NCBI RefSeq assembly: GCF_000018285.1 | Contig: NC_009901.1 | Location: 4,959,001 to 5,023,000 of the forward strand | Length of the DNA: 64,000 nucleotides | Origin: Shewanella pealeana ATCC 700345 | GTDB lineage: Bacteria > Pseudomonadota > Gammaproteobacteria > Enterobacterales > Shewanellaceae | Direction of reading: 5' to 3' | Shown: positions 8,084-16,104 of the stretch, one piece after another | How the letters are laid out: every line of letters begins with the position of its first letter | Numbering within the stretch: the stretch's first letter is position 1 | Translations under genes and position numbers: made by a program | The notes under the pieces: model-generated | The model's database searches: none | The model's input: only the letters and a program-made list of their open reading frames with translations | What the model was told of the DNA's origin: nothing

Positions 8084-8751
8084 TCTTCCTCTCTTTTTGC
8101 AGGCCAATGGGTTGGCTTATTTACTTTGCCGAAATGACGCAGTTTGGCGGCTTTCGCCATCTGTTTTGATAATTTAAGTAGCTGAATTAGCACTGGCAGC
8201 ACTACGCAGTAGATCAGTTCCGGCCAATTTTTAGGATTCCGTAAGGCTTTAGGAGTGATATTGGCGCCCCGTAAGCATTGAATGGCATAAATTTCTTTGG
8301 TTTCTTGCAGCATGTACGGCAATAAACCTATCGAGGAGGCAATCACAAACGCCCATTTAGCGGGTAAACCCCAGCTCAACACCTCGCCAATTCGCTCTGG
8401 CTTTTGCGTGGCAGACAACCACCAGCCAGGCAGCAATGCTAAGAACACTCGTAGCACCACGATTACGCCTTCGAGCATTTGCCCTTCGCCGTGAATAAGG
8501 TAATAAAGCGGCAAGGTTAATGCCAGTTGCGCTAAGCCTAACCGCAGTAAAGCGGAGATTTTATTTTTTAGGTATACGCCGTGAATAACCAGCAAGATAT
8601 CAATTATGATCAGCCCGCCAAGCGCGCTATTAGGCAAGAAAAAAGCGCTACTCGATAACACTAAGCTCAGCAGTAATGCGCAGGCACAATATTGGGTGGC
8701 AGTAATACGAAAGTATGCCATTTTGGTTGCAATGCGCCCTTTAGCCCACAT
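8080..8751 (-). CDS. ECF transporter transmembrane protein EcfT
   Basis: A 223-residue CbiQ/EcfT family protein. Four or five membrane segments lie in the first 120 residues, followed by the cytoplasmic coupling region. That region carries ETKEIYAIQCLRGANI near 158, where Gln-x-x-Arg-Gly corresponds to the ATPase-contacting motif of EcfT, and a second Ala-x-x-Arg-like site (AKAAKLRHFG) near 203. It overlaps the ATPase gene by 11 bases and the S component by 4, so the three are translationally coupled. It links the ATPases to the S component in the inner membrane. Confidence 0.82.
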   Translation of the reverse strand: MWAKGRIATKMAYFRITATQYCACALLLSLVLSSSAFFLPNSALGGLIIIDILLVIHGVYLKNKISALLRLGLAQLALTLPLYYLIHGEGQMLEGVIVVLRVFLALLPGWWLSATQKPERIGEVLSWGLPAKWAFVIASSIGLLPYMLQETKEIYAIQCLRGANITPKALRNPKNWPELIYCVVLPVLIQLLKLSKQMAKAAKLRHFGKVNKPTHWPAKREEE

Positions 8752-10105
8752 TTACTTGCTCTGATATTTGTGCGCCATCACGCAGATGACCGTTTTCAAT
8801 AAGCCAGTAACGGTCTACTTCTAAAAATGGCAAGCTACGATGACTCGAAAGTAAGATGCCACAGCCTTGAGCGCTCAATTGCAGTATAATCTGCACAACT
8901 TTGGCCACATGTTGTTTATCTAAGCCTGCAAAAGGATCATCGAGCAGTAACAGCTTTGGCTGCAAACAAACTAAAGAAGCCAAAGCAATAATATGTTGCT
9001 GACCATAAGACAGCTTGTGTGGGGAGCAATCTGCTAATGCCTGCAAATCCAGCTCAGCCAAGATCTGTTCTGCCCGCACCAAAGGTAACTTGAAGCGTTT
9101 TAAGCTAAATTGCAGTTCGGTTAATACCGTTTGCTCAAACAATTGCCGATTAGGTCGCTGCATTAATAGGCCTAAATCGCTGCCATAAATCCCCAGCTGT
9201 GGTCGTTTATTCATTACCTTTATCGGTAAATTAGCGATGTTGGCCTGAATGCCTGCTAAGGTTTTCAGTAAGCTACTTTTACCCGCGCCGTTATCGCCAA
9301 CTAGAGCTACAGTCTCACCGCGATGCAGCGATAAGCTCTGCTCGCAATTAAACAGTGGCTCTTGGTCAACAAAACGAAATTGATGCGGCGCTATATTCAC
9401 CACACAATCACGATGACGGGATTTAACACTAGCTCTTATGTTCACGAGTTCAGCTATGGCCGGAGCATGCTGACGCTGCCCAACTCTAAGCTGGCCGCCC
9501 TCAAGTAACCAGAGGTGGTCAACTAAGCTCGCAAATGCGCTGGGATTATGCTCGACCATGACTATCGCCACGCCATCATCTAGTAAGGCTTTTAGTACGC
9601 TATTGAGCTCTTTCACGCCATTATCATCGAGCTGCGCCCAAGGCTCATCGAGTAACAGTAGCGATGGCTTAAACACTAACTGTGCCGCTAACATCAGCCG
9701 ATATTTCTGCCCTAGCGACAGCACTTCAACAGGCGTATCTAGGCTGATATACAGGCCGACTCGCCGCAGTGAATGCTGCACCTTTTCAACCATGGAGTCG
9801 GCTGCTATGCCGAGGTTTTCCAAAGCAAAAGCAATTTCAGCGCCGACACTTTGGCGTAGAACCTGTACATTGGGATCTTGCATGACCAGGCCGACCAACA
9901 ATGAGGGATGACGATATACGTCCCCCTCATAGGGTCGAGACAGCTCCCCTGCGAGTAGATGCAATAGACTGGATTTCCCCGAGCCTGTTGGACCATTAAT
10001 GCAGTGGCATTCACCCGGATTAACAACCAAATTGAGATCATCCAAGATCTCGCTTTGGTTCGATCCATAGCCGAAATGAATCCCTTCTAGCGCTATGAGT
10101 TTCAT
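8741..10105 (-). CDS. ECF transporter double ATP-binding protein (EcfA-EcfA' fusion)
   Basis: A 454-residue fusion of two ABC ATPase domains. Domain 1 (about 1-215) has Walker A GPTGSGKSS near 40, signature LSLGQ near 126 and Walker B LLLLDEPWAQLDD near 148. Domain 2 (about 235-450) has Walker A GDNGAGKSS near 272, signature LSYGQ near 367 and Walker B LLLLDDPFAGLD near 388. In domain 2 the Walker B Glu is replaced by Asp (DDP), and both signatures deviate from LSGGQ. Start ATG 10105 follows GGGGAAGAG. It powers the importer with the adjacent EcfT and S component. Confidence 0.87.
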   Translation of the reverse strand: MKLIALEGIHFGYGSNQSEILDDLNLVVNPGECHCINGPTGSGKSSLLHLLAGELSRPYEGDVYRHPSLLVGLVMQDPNVQVLRQSVGAEIAFALENLGIAADSMVEKVQHSLRRVGLYISLDTPVEVLSLGQKYRLMLAAQLVFKPSLLLLDEPWAQLDDNGVKELNSVLKALLDDGVAIVMVEHNPSAFASLVDHLWLLEGGQLRVGQRQHAPAIAELVNIRASVKSRHRDCVVNIAPHQFRFVDQEPLFNCEQSLSLHRGETVALVGDNGAGKSSLLKTLAGIQANIANLPIKVMNKRPQLGIYGSDLGLLMQRPNRQLFEQTVLTELQFSLKRFKLPLVRAEQILAELDLQALADCSPHKLSYGQQHIIALASLVCLQPKLLLLDDPFAGLDKQHVAKVVQIILQLSAQGCGILLSSHRSLPFLEVDRYWLIENGHLRDGAQISEQVNVG

Positions 10106-10122
10106 ACTCTTCCCCGATAGCC

Positions 10123-12075
10123 CTATAGCTGCCAGTTAATACCGACAAACACCTGACGACCCGCTTGCGGCATAAAGTCACTTTGATAATAAAGCTCATC
10201 AAACAGGTTTGTAGCTCGGACATATAGCTCTAAATTGTCATGCCAAATATTTTGACTCAAACTTAGATCGACTAAGGTGTAATTATCTAATTGAACACCT
10301 TTGCCGTTCACTTGATCAATAACGCGCTCAGCGTTTAAACGCGTCGTTAAACCAAAGGAAAAGTCATAACTCGCTTGCAAGCGCAGATTGTGCGTAGGAC
10401 GGTATTGCAAACGTTCATTGGTAGCACGATCTTCTGTATCGATATAGCTATAGGCAAACGTTAACCCTAGGCTATCGAAGTATTGATTAGTCATCTGCAA
10501 ATCAACACCCATGAAGCGATAATCACCAATGTTTTGCTCTTGGTTGTTATCATCTTTAGCAATGTAGTCATTGGCATCAGTAATATAGCTACTGATATCT
10601 AACTGACTATCGAAAGGTAAAGATTGCTGTAAACCAAGTTCAAACTGGTTAGCTACTTCAGCTTTTAGGTTCACGTTACCGCTGTTAGGTGCGTATAGAT
10701 CGCTGATCGATGGGTAACGCACTTTTCGTGCCAGACCAGTATGGATGCGGCTTGAGTCAGTAACTTGATAAAATGCAGATGCTTGCGCTGAAAAATCTGT
10801 CTCACTGTTAACATCAAGATCGTAATTATGTACCGCTGCACCTAAGCTGTAGCCATACTTACCGTCATCTTGATATTGGTACTCTGCAGCACCGGTATAA
10901 ACCATCAAGCTTTCATCGATATCGCCAGAACCGCCTTGACCGCCGCCAGTGCCGCCACCGCTACCATTGCCTTTTACGACGTTACGTAATGAAGTTGTAT
11001 GCGATGACCAATCTTGCTTTTCAACAATGGCTGAAGTGGTTAACACAGCGCCATAATCAAACTCACTAATAAATTGAATATTCGTACCACTGACTTTAGA
11101 GGTACTTTCGACAATACTATTTAAATTATTTAATCTATGATTATAGAAGTTCTCAACCATATCTGTTTGGTTATAGTAGACAAAACCACGAACAACATAC
11201 TTCTCGTTTATTTCATGCGCCGCACCAAGCTGCATGCTTTGCTCATTGAAGTCTTCAATTCTTGATGGGGTTTTCTTGCGGTCAACAGTAGGCGACTTTC
11301 CCCACTCACCATCACGTTGAGTATAGTTAGCCATCAACTTAGTTGAATCGTTGATAAAGTAACTGCCTTGCGCATAATAGTTAGTTAACTTTCTGTCGGA
11401 GTTAAAACGTACATCACCGATTTGATTGCGCGTATCTTCAAAATCATCAGGCATAGGCGTGCCATCAGTTTCTTGATGAGTAACGCTCATAATACCTTGC
11501 CAGTTGTCACCTGAACCCGCCGCACTAATATCAGCATTCAGAGTATTGTCAGCAGCGGCTTCAACTTTACCTGACAGAGAAGCTGATTCATCACCTTGCT
11601 TGGTAATAATGTTAATAACACCCGCACTTCCGCCAGGGCCGTACAGCACAGATGTAGGGCCTACAGAAACATCAACTCGGGCAATTTGATTTGTTGGAAT
11701 AACACTTGGGTCAAACTGACCGTCTTCAGTGCTACTTGCAGGCACGCCGTTAATTAAGAAGGTAATGTGGCGCGTTTTTAAGCCTCGAATATCGACACGC
11801 GGAGTTGAATCGCCACCGACTCGAACATATATTCCCGGGACGTTTTCAAGTACTTGATCTAAGCTCTGTGCTCCTGATGCCTTGATCTCTTCAGCATCTA
11901 CACTCCAGTGAGTGGTTGCAGCTTCGGTAACAGAGGCACGTTCACCATGCACCACAATCACATCTGTTACATCAAGAATAGGGTCTCGTTCTATCTCATC
12001 AGCCTGCACTTGATAAGCCATGCTCATTGCCAATGCTAAGGTGGATACTTTCAGCGCTTTTTGTTGTTTTTTCAT
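10123..12075 (-). CDS. TonB-dependent outer-membrane receptor linked to an ECF importer
   Basis: A 650-residue protein with a signal peptide (cleavage about residue 25, after VQA), a TonB box DVIVVHG near 38, a plug domain (about 50-165, with VPGIYVRVGGDSTPRVDIRG and GPTSVLYGPGGSAGVINIIT) and a 22-strand-type barrel ending FVGINWQL. It resembles BtuB/siderophore receptors. An unusual glycine-rich loop (GNGSGGGTGGGQGGSGD) lies near residue 370. The ATPase gene starts 17 bases after its stop, so outer-membrane and inner-membrane import of one ligand are encoded together. The leader lacks a recognisable cobalamin riboswitch, and no clear Fur box is seen. Confidence 0.9.
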   Translation of the reverse strand: MKKQQKALKVSTLALAMSMAYQVQADEIERDPILDVTDVIVVHGERASVTEAATTHWSVDAEEIKASGAQSLDQVLENVPGIYVRVGGDSTPRVDIRGLKTRHITFLINGVPASSTEDGQFDPSVIPTNQIARVDVSVGPTSVLYGPGGSAGVINIITKQGDESASLSGKVEAAADNTLNADISAAGSGDNWQGIMSVTHQETDGTPMPDDFEDTRNQIGDVRFNSDRKLTNYYAQGSYFINDSTKLMANYTQRDGEWGKSPTVDRKKTPSRIEDFNEQSMQLGAAHEINEKYVVRGFVYYNQTDMVENFYNHRLNNLNSIVESTSKVSGTNIQFISEFDYGAVLTTSAIVEKQDWSSHTTSLRNVVKGNGSGGGTGGGQGGSGDIDESLMVYTGAAEYQYQDDGKYGYSLGAAVHNYDLDVNSETDFSAQASAFYQVTDSSRIHTGLARKVRYPSISDLYAPNSGNVNLKAEVANQFELGLQQSLPFDSQLDISSYITDANDYIAKDDNNQEQNIGDYRFMGVDLQMTNQYFDSLGLTFAYSYIDTEDRATNERLQYRPTHNLRLQASYDFSFGLTTRLNAERVIDQVNGKGVQLDNYTLVDLSLSQNIWHDNLELYVRATNLFDELYYQSDFMPQAGRQVFVGINWQL

Positions 12076-12513
12076 TGAATCTCATCATCCTAACGATATT
12101 TTTGCGGTATTTTCAAAAAGCGCTAGCTAACACTCAAGCAAATAAAATCATAAAACAAACTTAGATCGACTAATTTGAACAATGGGAAAAGAAACACAAC
12201 CCAGTGCGCGACAAAATGACCCACGAAACATCCTAAAAGGACAAAAGGGCCAATTAATCTCACAAATTTGCCCTAGTGCAATTGCGGGTAAAACTCAGTG
12301 GGGGATGAATAATTGGATTTGATTTGGTTATTTCAAAAGCATGTCGATTAAATAGTCAGTGAGAGTTCACACAGGCGGAGTAATCAACTTGACACTGTAT
12401 CCACAGACTATTACTTTGTGGTAAAGATTCTTATTACCAATGTGCGATGGGTGTATCCCAATTAGAGGCAGCTCCTCTAAGCAAGCCCTTATGATATTTG
12501 TTTGGAGTACTTA
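12076..12513. other. Divergent intergenic region between the TonB receptor operon and menF
   Basis: It holds the promoters of both directions. Towards menF there is TTGACA at 12389-12394 with a weak -10 (TACTTT, 17-base spacing) and a leader hairpin TTAGAGG/CCTCTAA around 12462-12480. The TonB-receptor leader has no cobalamin-box (GCCACTG) or clear palindromic Fur site that I can find. No small gene is evident. Confidence 0.4.
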
Positions 12514-13872
12514 TTGACCATCCCCTTGCTGCCTCAAGCTATTAAGTCTTTAACCGACAAAATCAAATCCTTTACTCTCCAACCAAACAGCGACCCAATT
12601 GCACAGCTGTCTGTGGTGATTTCGCCGATCCCGGTTATTGCCTGGCTATCGGCGCAAACAACTTACCCGAGAGTGTATTGGAAGGGACGTGATACCGAAG
12701 AAGAGGTAGCCGCCATCGGTTGCTGTAAGGACTTTTTCTTTAATGATGATGTCGATGATATAGAGCTAGCCGCCGAGTACCAAAAACAGCGAGCACTCAC
12801 CAGCAATCAGGAGATCCGCTACTATGGTGGTGTCGCCTTCGATCGTCGCAATGAAAGCTGGCCGGAGTTTGGTAAGGCGCACTTCGTGCTGCCTCGCATC
12901 GAACTACGCCGCAGTGGTAACGAATATCGACTCTTGGTTAATCTTAACTTTAGCGAGAATAGCTTCGCTGAAGAGATTGAACTGGCTGTGCAGTCACTGC
13001 AGAAATTAGACTCACCTAAGCCACTCTCCCCGCCTAATAAAGTGGCACTTATGGGACGCAGTGATAGACCCGACAGATACCGCTGGAACGAGCTGGTTAA
13101 TCGTGTCACTCATCCTAAATTTATCCAAGATACGCCTAAAGTTGTTCTGTCTCGAGTCACCCAACTTGAGATAAATGAAGAGGTGGATCCTTGGATGCTA
13201 CTCGCCTGCTGGCAGGGCCGTAATCCAAATAGCTTTCAATTTGGCTTTCAATTTAGTCCAGAAAGCGCCTTTATCTCTTGTACACCAGAGCGCTTATATC
13301 GTCGTCGTCAACGAGAGCTGTTTACCGAAGCCCTCGCAGGCACCACGGTTCGAGGCCTGAACCAAGAACAAGATAAAGCACTGGCACAAGCACTGCTAGA
13401 TGACAGCAAAAACAGCCATGAGAATCAGCTGGTTCGGCAGCATATCGTCGATGTGCTCAATCCACTGAGTAACTACGTGGGCGCAGAAGAGACACCGACT
13501 ATATTTAAGTTAAGCCATATTCAGCATCTGCATCGCTCTATTCGGGCCGAGCTTAAAGCCGGTGTCAGTGATTTTCAGGTGATTCAGGCACTGCACCCTA
13601 CTCCTGCGGTCGGTGGACTCCCGAAAGAGTCTGCGATGAGCTTTATTCGTCAGCAAGAGGGCTACGTTAGAGGTTGGTACGCAGGTGCTTGCGGCTATTT
13701 CAACAAGTACGAAAGCGAGTTTGCCGTCGCCATCCGCAGCGCGCTTATCGAGCCTGGCCGTATTAATCTATTTGCTGGCGCAGGTATTGTCGCGGGTTCA
13801 GAGGCCGATAAAGAGTGGGTCGAGCTAGAGAATAAACTCACTACCATCTTGTCTATCTTGACAGAATTGTAA
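12514..13872 (+). CDS. menF: Isochorismate synthase MenF
   Basis: A 452-residue chorismate-utilising enzyme that converts chorismate to isochorismate, the first step of menaquinone synthesis needed for anaerobic respiration. The C-terminal chorismate-binding domain (about 200-450) shows FISCTPERLYRR, EALAGTTVRG, HENQLVRQHIVDVL, HPTPAVGGLPKE and GWYAGACGYF, all typical of MenF/EntC. The start is a TTG at 12514, six bases after GGAG; the upstream TTG at 12502 lacks a ribosome site, and the ATG at 12491 is closed by a stop after eight codons. The gene stands alone here; the other men genes are not in the window. Confidence 0.9.
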   Translation: MTIPLLPQAIKSLTDKIKSFTLQPNSDPIAQLSVVISPIPVIAWLSAQTTYPRVYWKGRDTEEEVAAIGCCKDFFFNDDVDDIELAAEYQKQRALTSNQEIRYYGGVAFDRRNESWPEFGKAHFVLPRIELRRSGNEYRLLVNLNFSENSFAEEIELAVQSLQKLDSPKPLSPPNKVALMGRSDRPDRYRWNELVNRVTHPKFIQDTPKVVLSRVTQLEINEEVDPWMLLACWQGRNPNSFQFGFQFSPESAFISCTPERLYRRRQRELFTEALAGTTVRGLNQEQDKALAQALLDDSKNSHENQLVRQHIVDVLNPLSNYVGAEETPTIFKLSHIQHLHRSIRAELKAGVSDFQVIQALHPTPAVGGLPKESAMSFIRQQEGYVRGWYAGACGYFNKYESEFAVAIRSALIEPGRINLFAGAGIVAGSEADKEWVELENKLTTILSILTEL

Positions 13873-13906
13873 TTCCTCAAGGTAAAATCAATTACTTAAT
13901 CAAGTT

Positions 13907-13930
13907 CGACGGCCGATCTTTATCGGTCGT
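13907..13930 (+). terminator. Possible weak terminator after menF
   Basis: GACGGCCGAT pairs with ATCGGTCGTC around CTTT, with one G-T pair. The downstream T-run is poor, so it may instead be an mRNA 3' stabilising hairpin. Confidence 0.35.
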
Positions 13931-14045
13931 CAAGATTTCCTCTTGCTCAAATAAAAATCTTCTCTATAATTTGCCGCCCCTAACTCGCTTAGGGAAAACC
14001 ACTTTGTTTAACCAAAATTGTAAAATTATAGCGTTTAGCGCTATT

Positions 14046-14082
14046 GCGGGTTCCCTCACCCCGCCCGATTAACTTAAAAAGG
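14046..14082 (+). promoter_or_regulatory. Candidate preQ1-I riboswitch upstream of yhhQ
   Basis: The leader has a short GC stem (GCGG at 14046-14049 with CCGC at 14061-14064) enclosing a C-rich loop GTTCCCTCACC, followed by an A-rich tail CCGATTAACTTAAAAAGG. This order (tiny stem, pyrimidine-rich loop, A-rich tail ending AAGG) matches the H-type pseudoknot of preQ1-I aptamers, where the tail docks in the minor groove and AGG pairs with the loop CCT. The tail's AAGG at 14079-14082 is also the Shine-Dalgarno of yhhQ, seven bases before its ATG, which fits translational control. The downstream product transports a queuosine precursor, the known regulon. Identification is by eye. Confidence 0.65.
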
Positions 14083-14089
14083 CCACAAG

Positions 14090-14749
14090 ATGTTGATGTT
14101 GACCCATGCACAGGTTCGCCGTGCATTACTGCTATTAGCAGGCTTTCATATTGTTATTATTTGTGCGAGTAACTACCTTGTACAACTTCCCTTTCAAATA
14201 TTTGGCTTCCATACCACATGGGGAGCATTTAGCTTTCCATTTGTGTACTTAGCGACTGACCTTACGGTGAGAATTTTTGGCCAGCAAGCTGCGAGAAAGA
14301 TCATCTTCCTTGCCATGCTACCGGCCCTCATCATCTCTTACTTGATGGGGGTGATCTTTCACCAAGGCAGCTTTCAAGGTGCTGAGGCGCTGCTTGAGTT
14401 CAATAACTTTGTATTCCGTATTGCCTTTGCAAGCTTCGCGGCATATCTAGTGGGCCAGCTGATGGATATCTTCGTATTTGCCAAGCTTAGAGAGACTAAG
14501 TCTTGGTGGGTCGCACCATCAGCTTCCACTATCGTTGGTAACCTGATAGACACGATTGTGTTCTTCGGCCTAGCTTTCTACGCCTCAACAGATGAGTTTA
14601 TGGCAACACACTGGCCTGAAATTGCCACCGTTGATTACGGATTTAAGTTAATTGTTAGCTTAGGCCTATTTTTACCAGCCTACGGTCTGTTATTAAAGTT
14701 CTTACAAGATAAGATCTTACAAGATGCCGCTCGTAAAACCGCCATCTAA
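14090..14749 (+). CDS. yhhQ: Queuosine precursor transporter YhhQ
   Basis: A 219-residue inner-membrane protein of the vitamin-uptake-like QPTR family (E. coli YhhQ is 221 aa), which imports 7-cyano-7-deazaguanine or preQ1 for queuosine in tRNA. About six hydrophobic segments are visible; family stretches include WGAFSFPFVYLATDLTVRIFG, VGQLMDIFVF and STIVGNLIDTIVFFGLAF. The ATG at 14090 follows AAGG seven bases upstream; the in-frame ATG at 14096 is less well placed. A candidate preQ1 riboswitch overlaps the ribosome site. Confidence 0.92.
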   Translation: MLMLTHAQVRRALLLLAGFHIVIICASNYLVQLPFQIFGFHTTWGAFSFPFVYLATDLTVRIFGQQAARKIIFLAMLPALIISYLMGVIFHQGSFQGAEALLEFNNFVFRIAFASFAAYLVGQLMDIFVFAKLRETKSWWVAPSASTIVGNLIDTIVFFGLAFYASTDEFMATHWPEIATVDYGFKLIVSLGLFLPAYGLLLKFLQDKILQDAARKTAI

Positions 14750-14762
14750 CGCCAGTTAACGC

Positions 14763-14792
14763 TTAACAACAACTGGACTGACCTGTTATAAT
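14763..14792 (+). promoter_or_regulatory. Promoter of the GNAT gene
   Basis: TTAACA at 14763-14768 and TATAAT at 14787-14792 are separated by 18 bases, a good sigma-70 promoter pair. The perfect -10 abuts the large inverted repeat at 14793-14854. Confidence 0.5.
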
Positions 14793-14854
14793 TTCGCCAA
14801 TTCGTTCACCTTTCAGCCTATTGGTTTGGCTGCATCACAGGGTGAACTGGCGAA
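14793..14854 (+). promoter_or_regulatory. Large three-part inverted repeat in the GNAT leader
   Basis: Three arm pairs nest in order: TTCGCCA (14793) with TGGCGAA (14848), GTTCACC (14804) with GGTGAAC (14841), and AGCC (14815) with GGCT (14828). The structure begins directly at the -10 box and ends 17 bases before the ATG at 14872. It could be an RNA leader structure or an operator for a dimeric repressor. Confidence 0.55.
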
Positions 14855-14871
14855 GTTATTGAGAAATTAAA

Positions 14872-15330
14872 ATGTACACCATTGAAATTGAAGCTATTAC
14901 CGAGTTCACTCCAGAAGTCCTCGAACTTATCCAAACCAGCTATTCAAGTATTCCAGAATTTGAGCGAGGCTATGCTAGCCAAGAGGTTGCTCAACGCTTA
15001 CTTGCAGGCCCAGCATTATTGCTGCTTGCTAAAGTAGAAGGTGAAATAGCCGGTTTCAAGTTGGGCTATCAAATCGAAGATCAGGTTTTTTATAGCTGGC
15101 TAGGTGGTATTGCCCCCGATTTCCGTGGTCTAGGTTTAGCTAAGAGCCTACTTGAATACCAAGAGAAATGGGCTAAAGAGCAAGGTTACCAGCGAATTGA
15201 CGTTAAGACCCGTAACTGCTTCCCAGCCATGCTCAATATGCTTATTGGTAATCAGTACCAGATCACCGCCATGGTTAGCGATGCGCAAAACCATAGCCAA
15301 AATAAGCTACACCTACAAAAACAGTTCTAA
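14872..15330 (+). CDS. GNAT family N-acetyltransferase
   Basis: A 152-residue single-domain GNAT protein. The acetyl-CoA pyrophosphate-binding motif is IAPDFRGLGLAKSLLEYQEKWA (about 83-104), matching R/Q-x-x-G-x-G/A; the core strand LLLLAKVEGEIAGFKLGY precedes it, and TRNCFPAMLNMLIGNQY follows as the C-terminal helix. The substrate (amine, amino acid or protein) cannot be told from the sequence. It has its own promoter and an unusually structured leader. Confidence 0.82.
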   Translation: MYTIEIEAITEFTPEVLELIQTSYSSIPEFERGYASQEVAQRLLAGPALLLLAKVEGEIAGFKLGYQIEDQVFYSWLGGIAPDFRGLGLAKSLLEYQEKWAKEQGYQRIDVKTRNCFPAMLNMLIGNQYQITAMVSDAQNHSQNKLHLQKQF

Positions 15331-15398
15331 CACTCGTTTTGTATAAGATTACAGAAGTAAAAAAATTAGCAGTATGTGAAAAAGTTGTGCGATAAAGC

Positions 15399-15430
15399 TT
15401 GCAAACCCAAATGAGAATGATTATTGTTAA
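15399..15430 (+). promoter_or_regulatory. Fur-controlled promoter of RyhB-like copy 1
   Basis: TTGCAA (15399-15404) and TATTGT (15422-15427) are spaced 17 bases apart. A Fur-box-like palindrome, AAATGAGAATGATTATTG at about 15409, covers the spacer and -10, so iron-loaded Fur would block transcription. Confidence 0.8.
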
Positions 15431-15433
15431 CAC

Positions 15434-15556
15434 GCGTTCCAGAACTCGGATTAGCAAACAAAGTTCTCATCATCTTTGTTTGTTAAATGAGTTTTTACAG
15501 CACGACATTGCTCACACACTCTTAAGTGGCCGGGATATTTTCCCGGCTTTTTTTTG
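15434..15556 (+). ncRNA. ryhB: RyhB-like iron-responsive small RNA, copy 1
   Basis: About 120 nt from the predicted start to a strong terminator (GCCGGGA/TCCCGGC, then eight Ts at 15529-15555). The core AGCACGACATTGCTCACA at 15499-15516 is identical to the target-pairing core of enterobacterial RyhB (known sequence; Hfq-dependent repressor of iron-using proteins under iron starvation). A Fur box covers the promoter. Upstream is the shared start segment GCGTTCCAGAACTCG. A second copy lies 480 bases downstream. Predicted targets, by analogy, include iron-rich enzymes such as dehydrogenases, but no target was checked. Confidence 0.85.
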
Positions 15557-15879
15557 CCCGAAAGATAAAGAAAACACAAGCTCACATTCGCTTTAATCGC
15601 CAAGGATTATTATCCAGGCTATTTTTTCCGCTACTGTTAACGTACTTATTGCAGTTACTTTTCTTCGTGTAGTGTAGCGCTTCGTTACCTTCGTGGTGAA
15701 TCGCTTTGATCGCAGATTTTTTTGCCCGAAAGAAATGAACCAACAGATTGAAATTCCTGCTCGTTTAAAATCATCAATAGCTAATGTAAACGATTCAAGT
15801 GTAAGCCGCACTTAAACCATTGTTTATAAGTGATTAAATTTTCTTTACTAAAATATTAAGCACTTTTTTACATTTCTAC
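15557..15879. other. Spacer between the two RyhB-like genes, probable decayed copy
   Basis: No convincing gene. A terminator-tail fragment, TTTTTTTGCCCGAAAGA, occurs at about 15550 and again at about 15717, and an AGGCTATTTTTTCCG tail-like piece lies near 15620. This suggests that a further sRNA unit once lay here and lost its core. An open frame at 15593-15811 on the minus strand has no ribosome site and looks spurious. Confidence 0.45.
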
Positions 15880-15910
15880 TTGCAAGACTAAATGATAATG
15901 ATTATTATTT
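15880..15910 (+). promoter_or_regulatory. Fur-controlled promoter of RyhB-like copy 2
   Basis: TTGCAA (15880-15885) and TATTAT (15903-15908) are 17 bases apart. AAATGATAATGATTATTATT at 15890-15909 is close to the Fur consensus GATAATGATAATCATTATC, a better match than at copy 1. Confidence 0.85.
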
Positions 15911-15914
15911 ACAT

Positions 15915-16029
15915 GCGTTCCAGAACTCGCTAACACTTAAAGGCATCTCATCTCCTGCAAGTTAGAGTTTTTTAAGCACGACATTGCTCACACACTCTTT
16001 GGCCGAGATATTATCTCGGCTATTTTTTT
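15915..16029 (+). ncRNA. ryhB: RyhB-like iron-responsive small RNA, copy 2
   Basis: About 115 nt. The core AGCACGACATTGCTCACA (15975-15992) is exactly that of copy 1 and of E. coli RyhB, and the start segment GCGTTCCAGAACTCG is also shared. The middle differs. The terminator stem is GCCGAGATA/TATCTCGGC (16002-16020) plus a T-run, against GCCGGGA/TCCCGGC in copy 1: both arms changed together, so the structure is conserved while the sequence drifts. Fur box and promoter are intact. Both copies therefore appear functional. Confidence 0.85.
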
Positions 16030-16104
16030 GCCTGTGATTTGAGATTAGGTCAACTTATATGAATTGAAATGAGAGAGTAGCCGAGGTACTTTCCGGCTCT
16101 CTAA

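Noticed and set aside
12076-12350. Cobalamin riboswitch before the TonB receptor
   Set aside because: The receptor resembles BtuB, so I looked for the B12 box and related conserved blocks, but none is visible.
15593-15811. 72-codon minus-strand frame between the RyhB-like genes
   Set aside because: No ribosome site; it overlaps a probable sRNA relic and has a biased, non-protein-like composition.
16073-16101. Possible terminator between RyhB copy 2 and the histidine kinase gene (AGAGAG-AGCCG with CGGCT-CTCT)
   Set aside because: The stem is imperfect and lacks a T-run on either strand, so it is not listed as a terminator.
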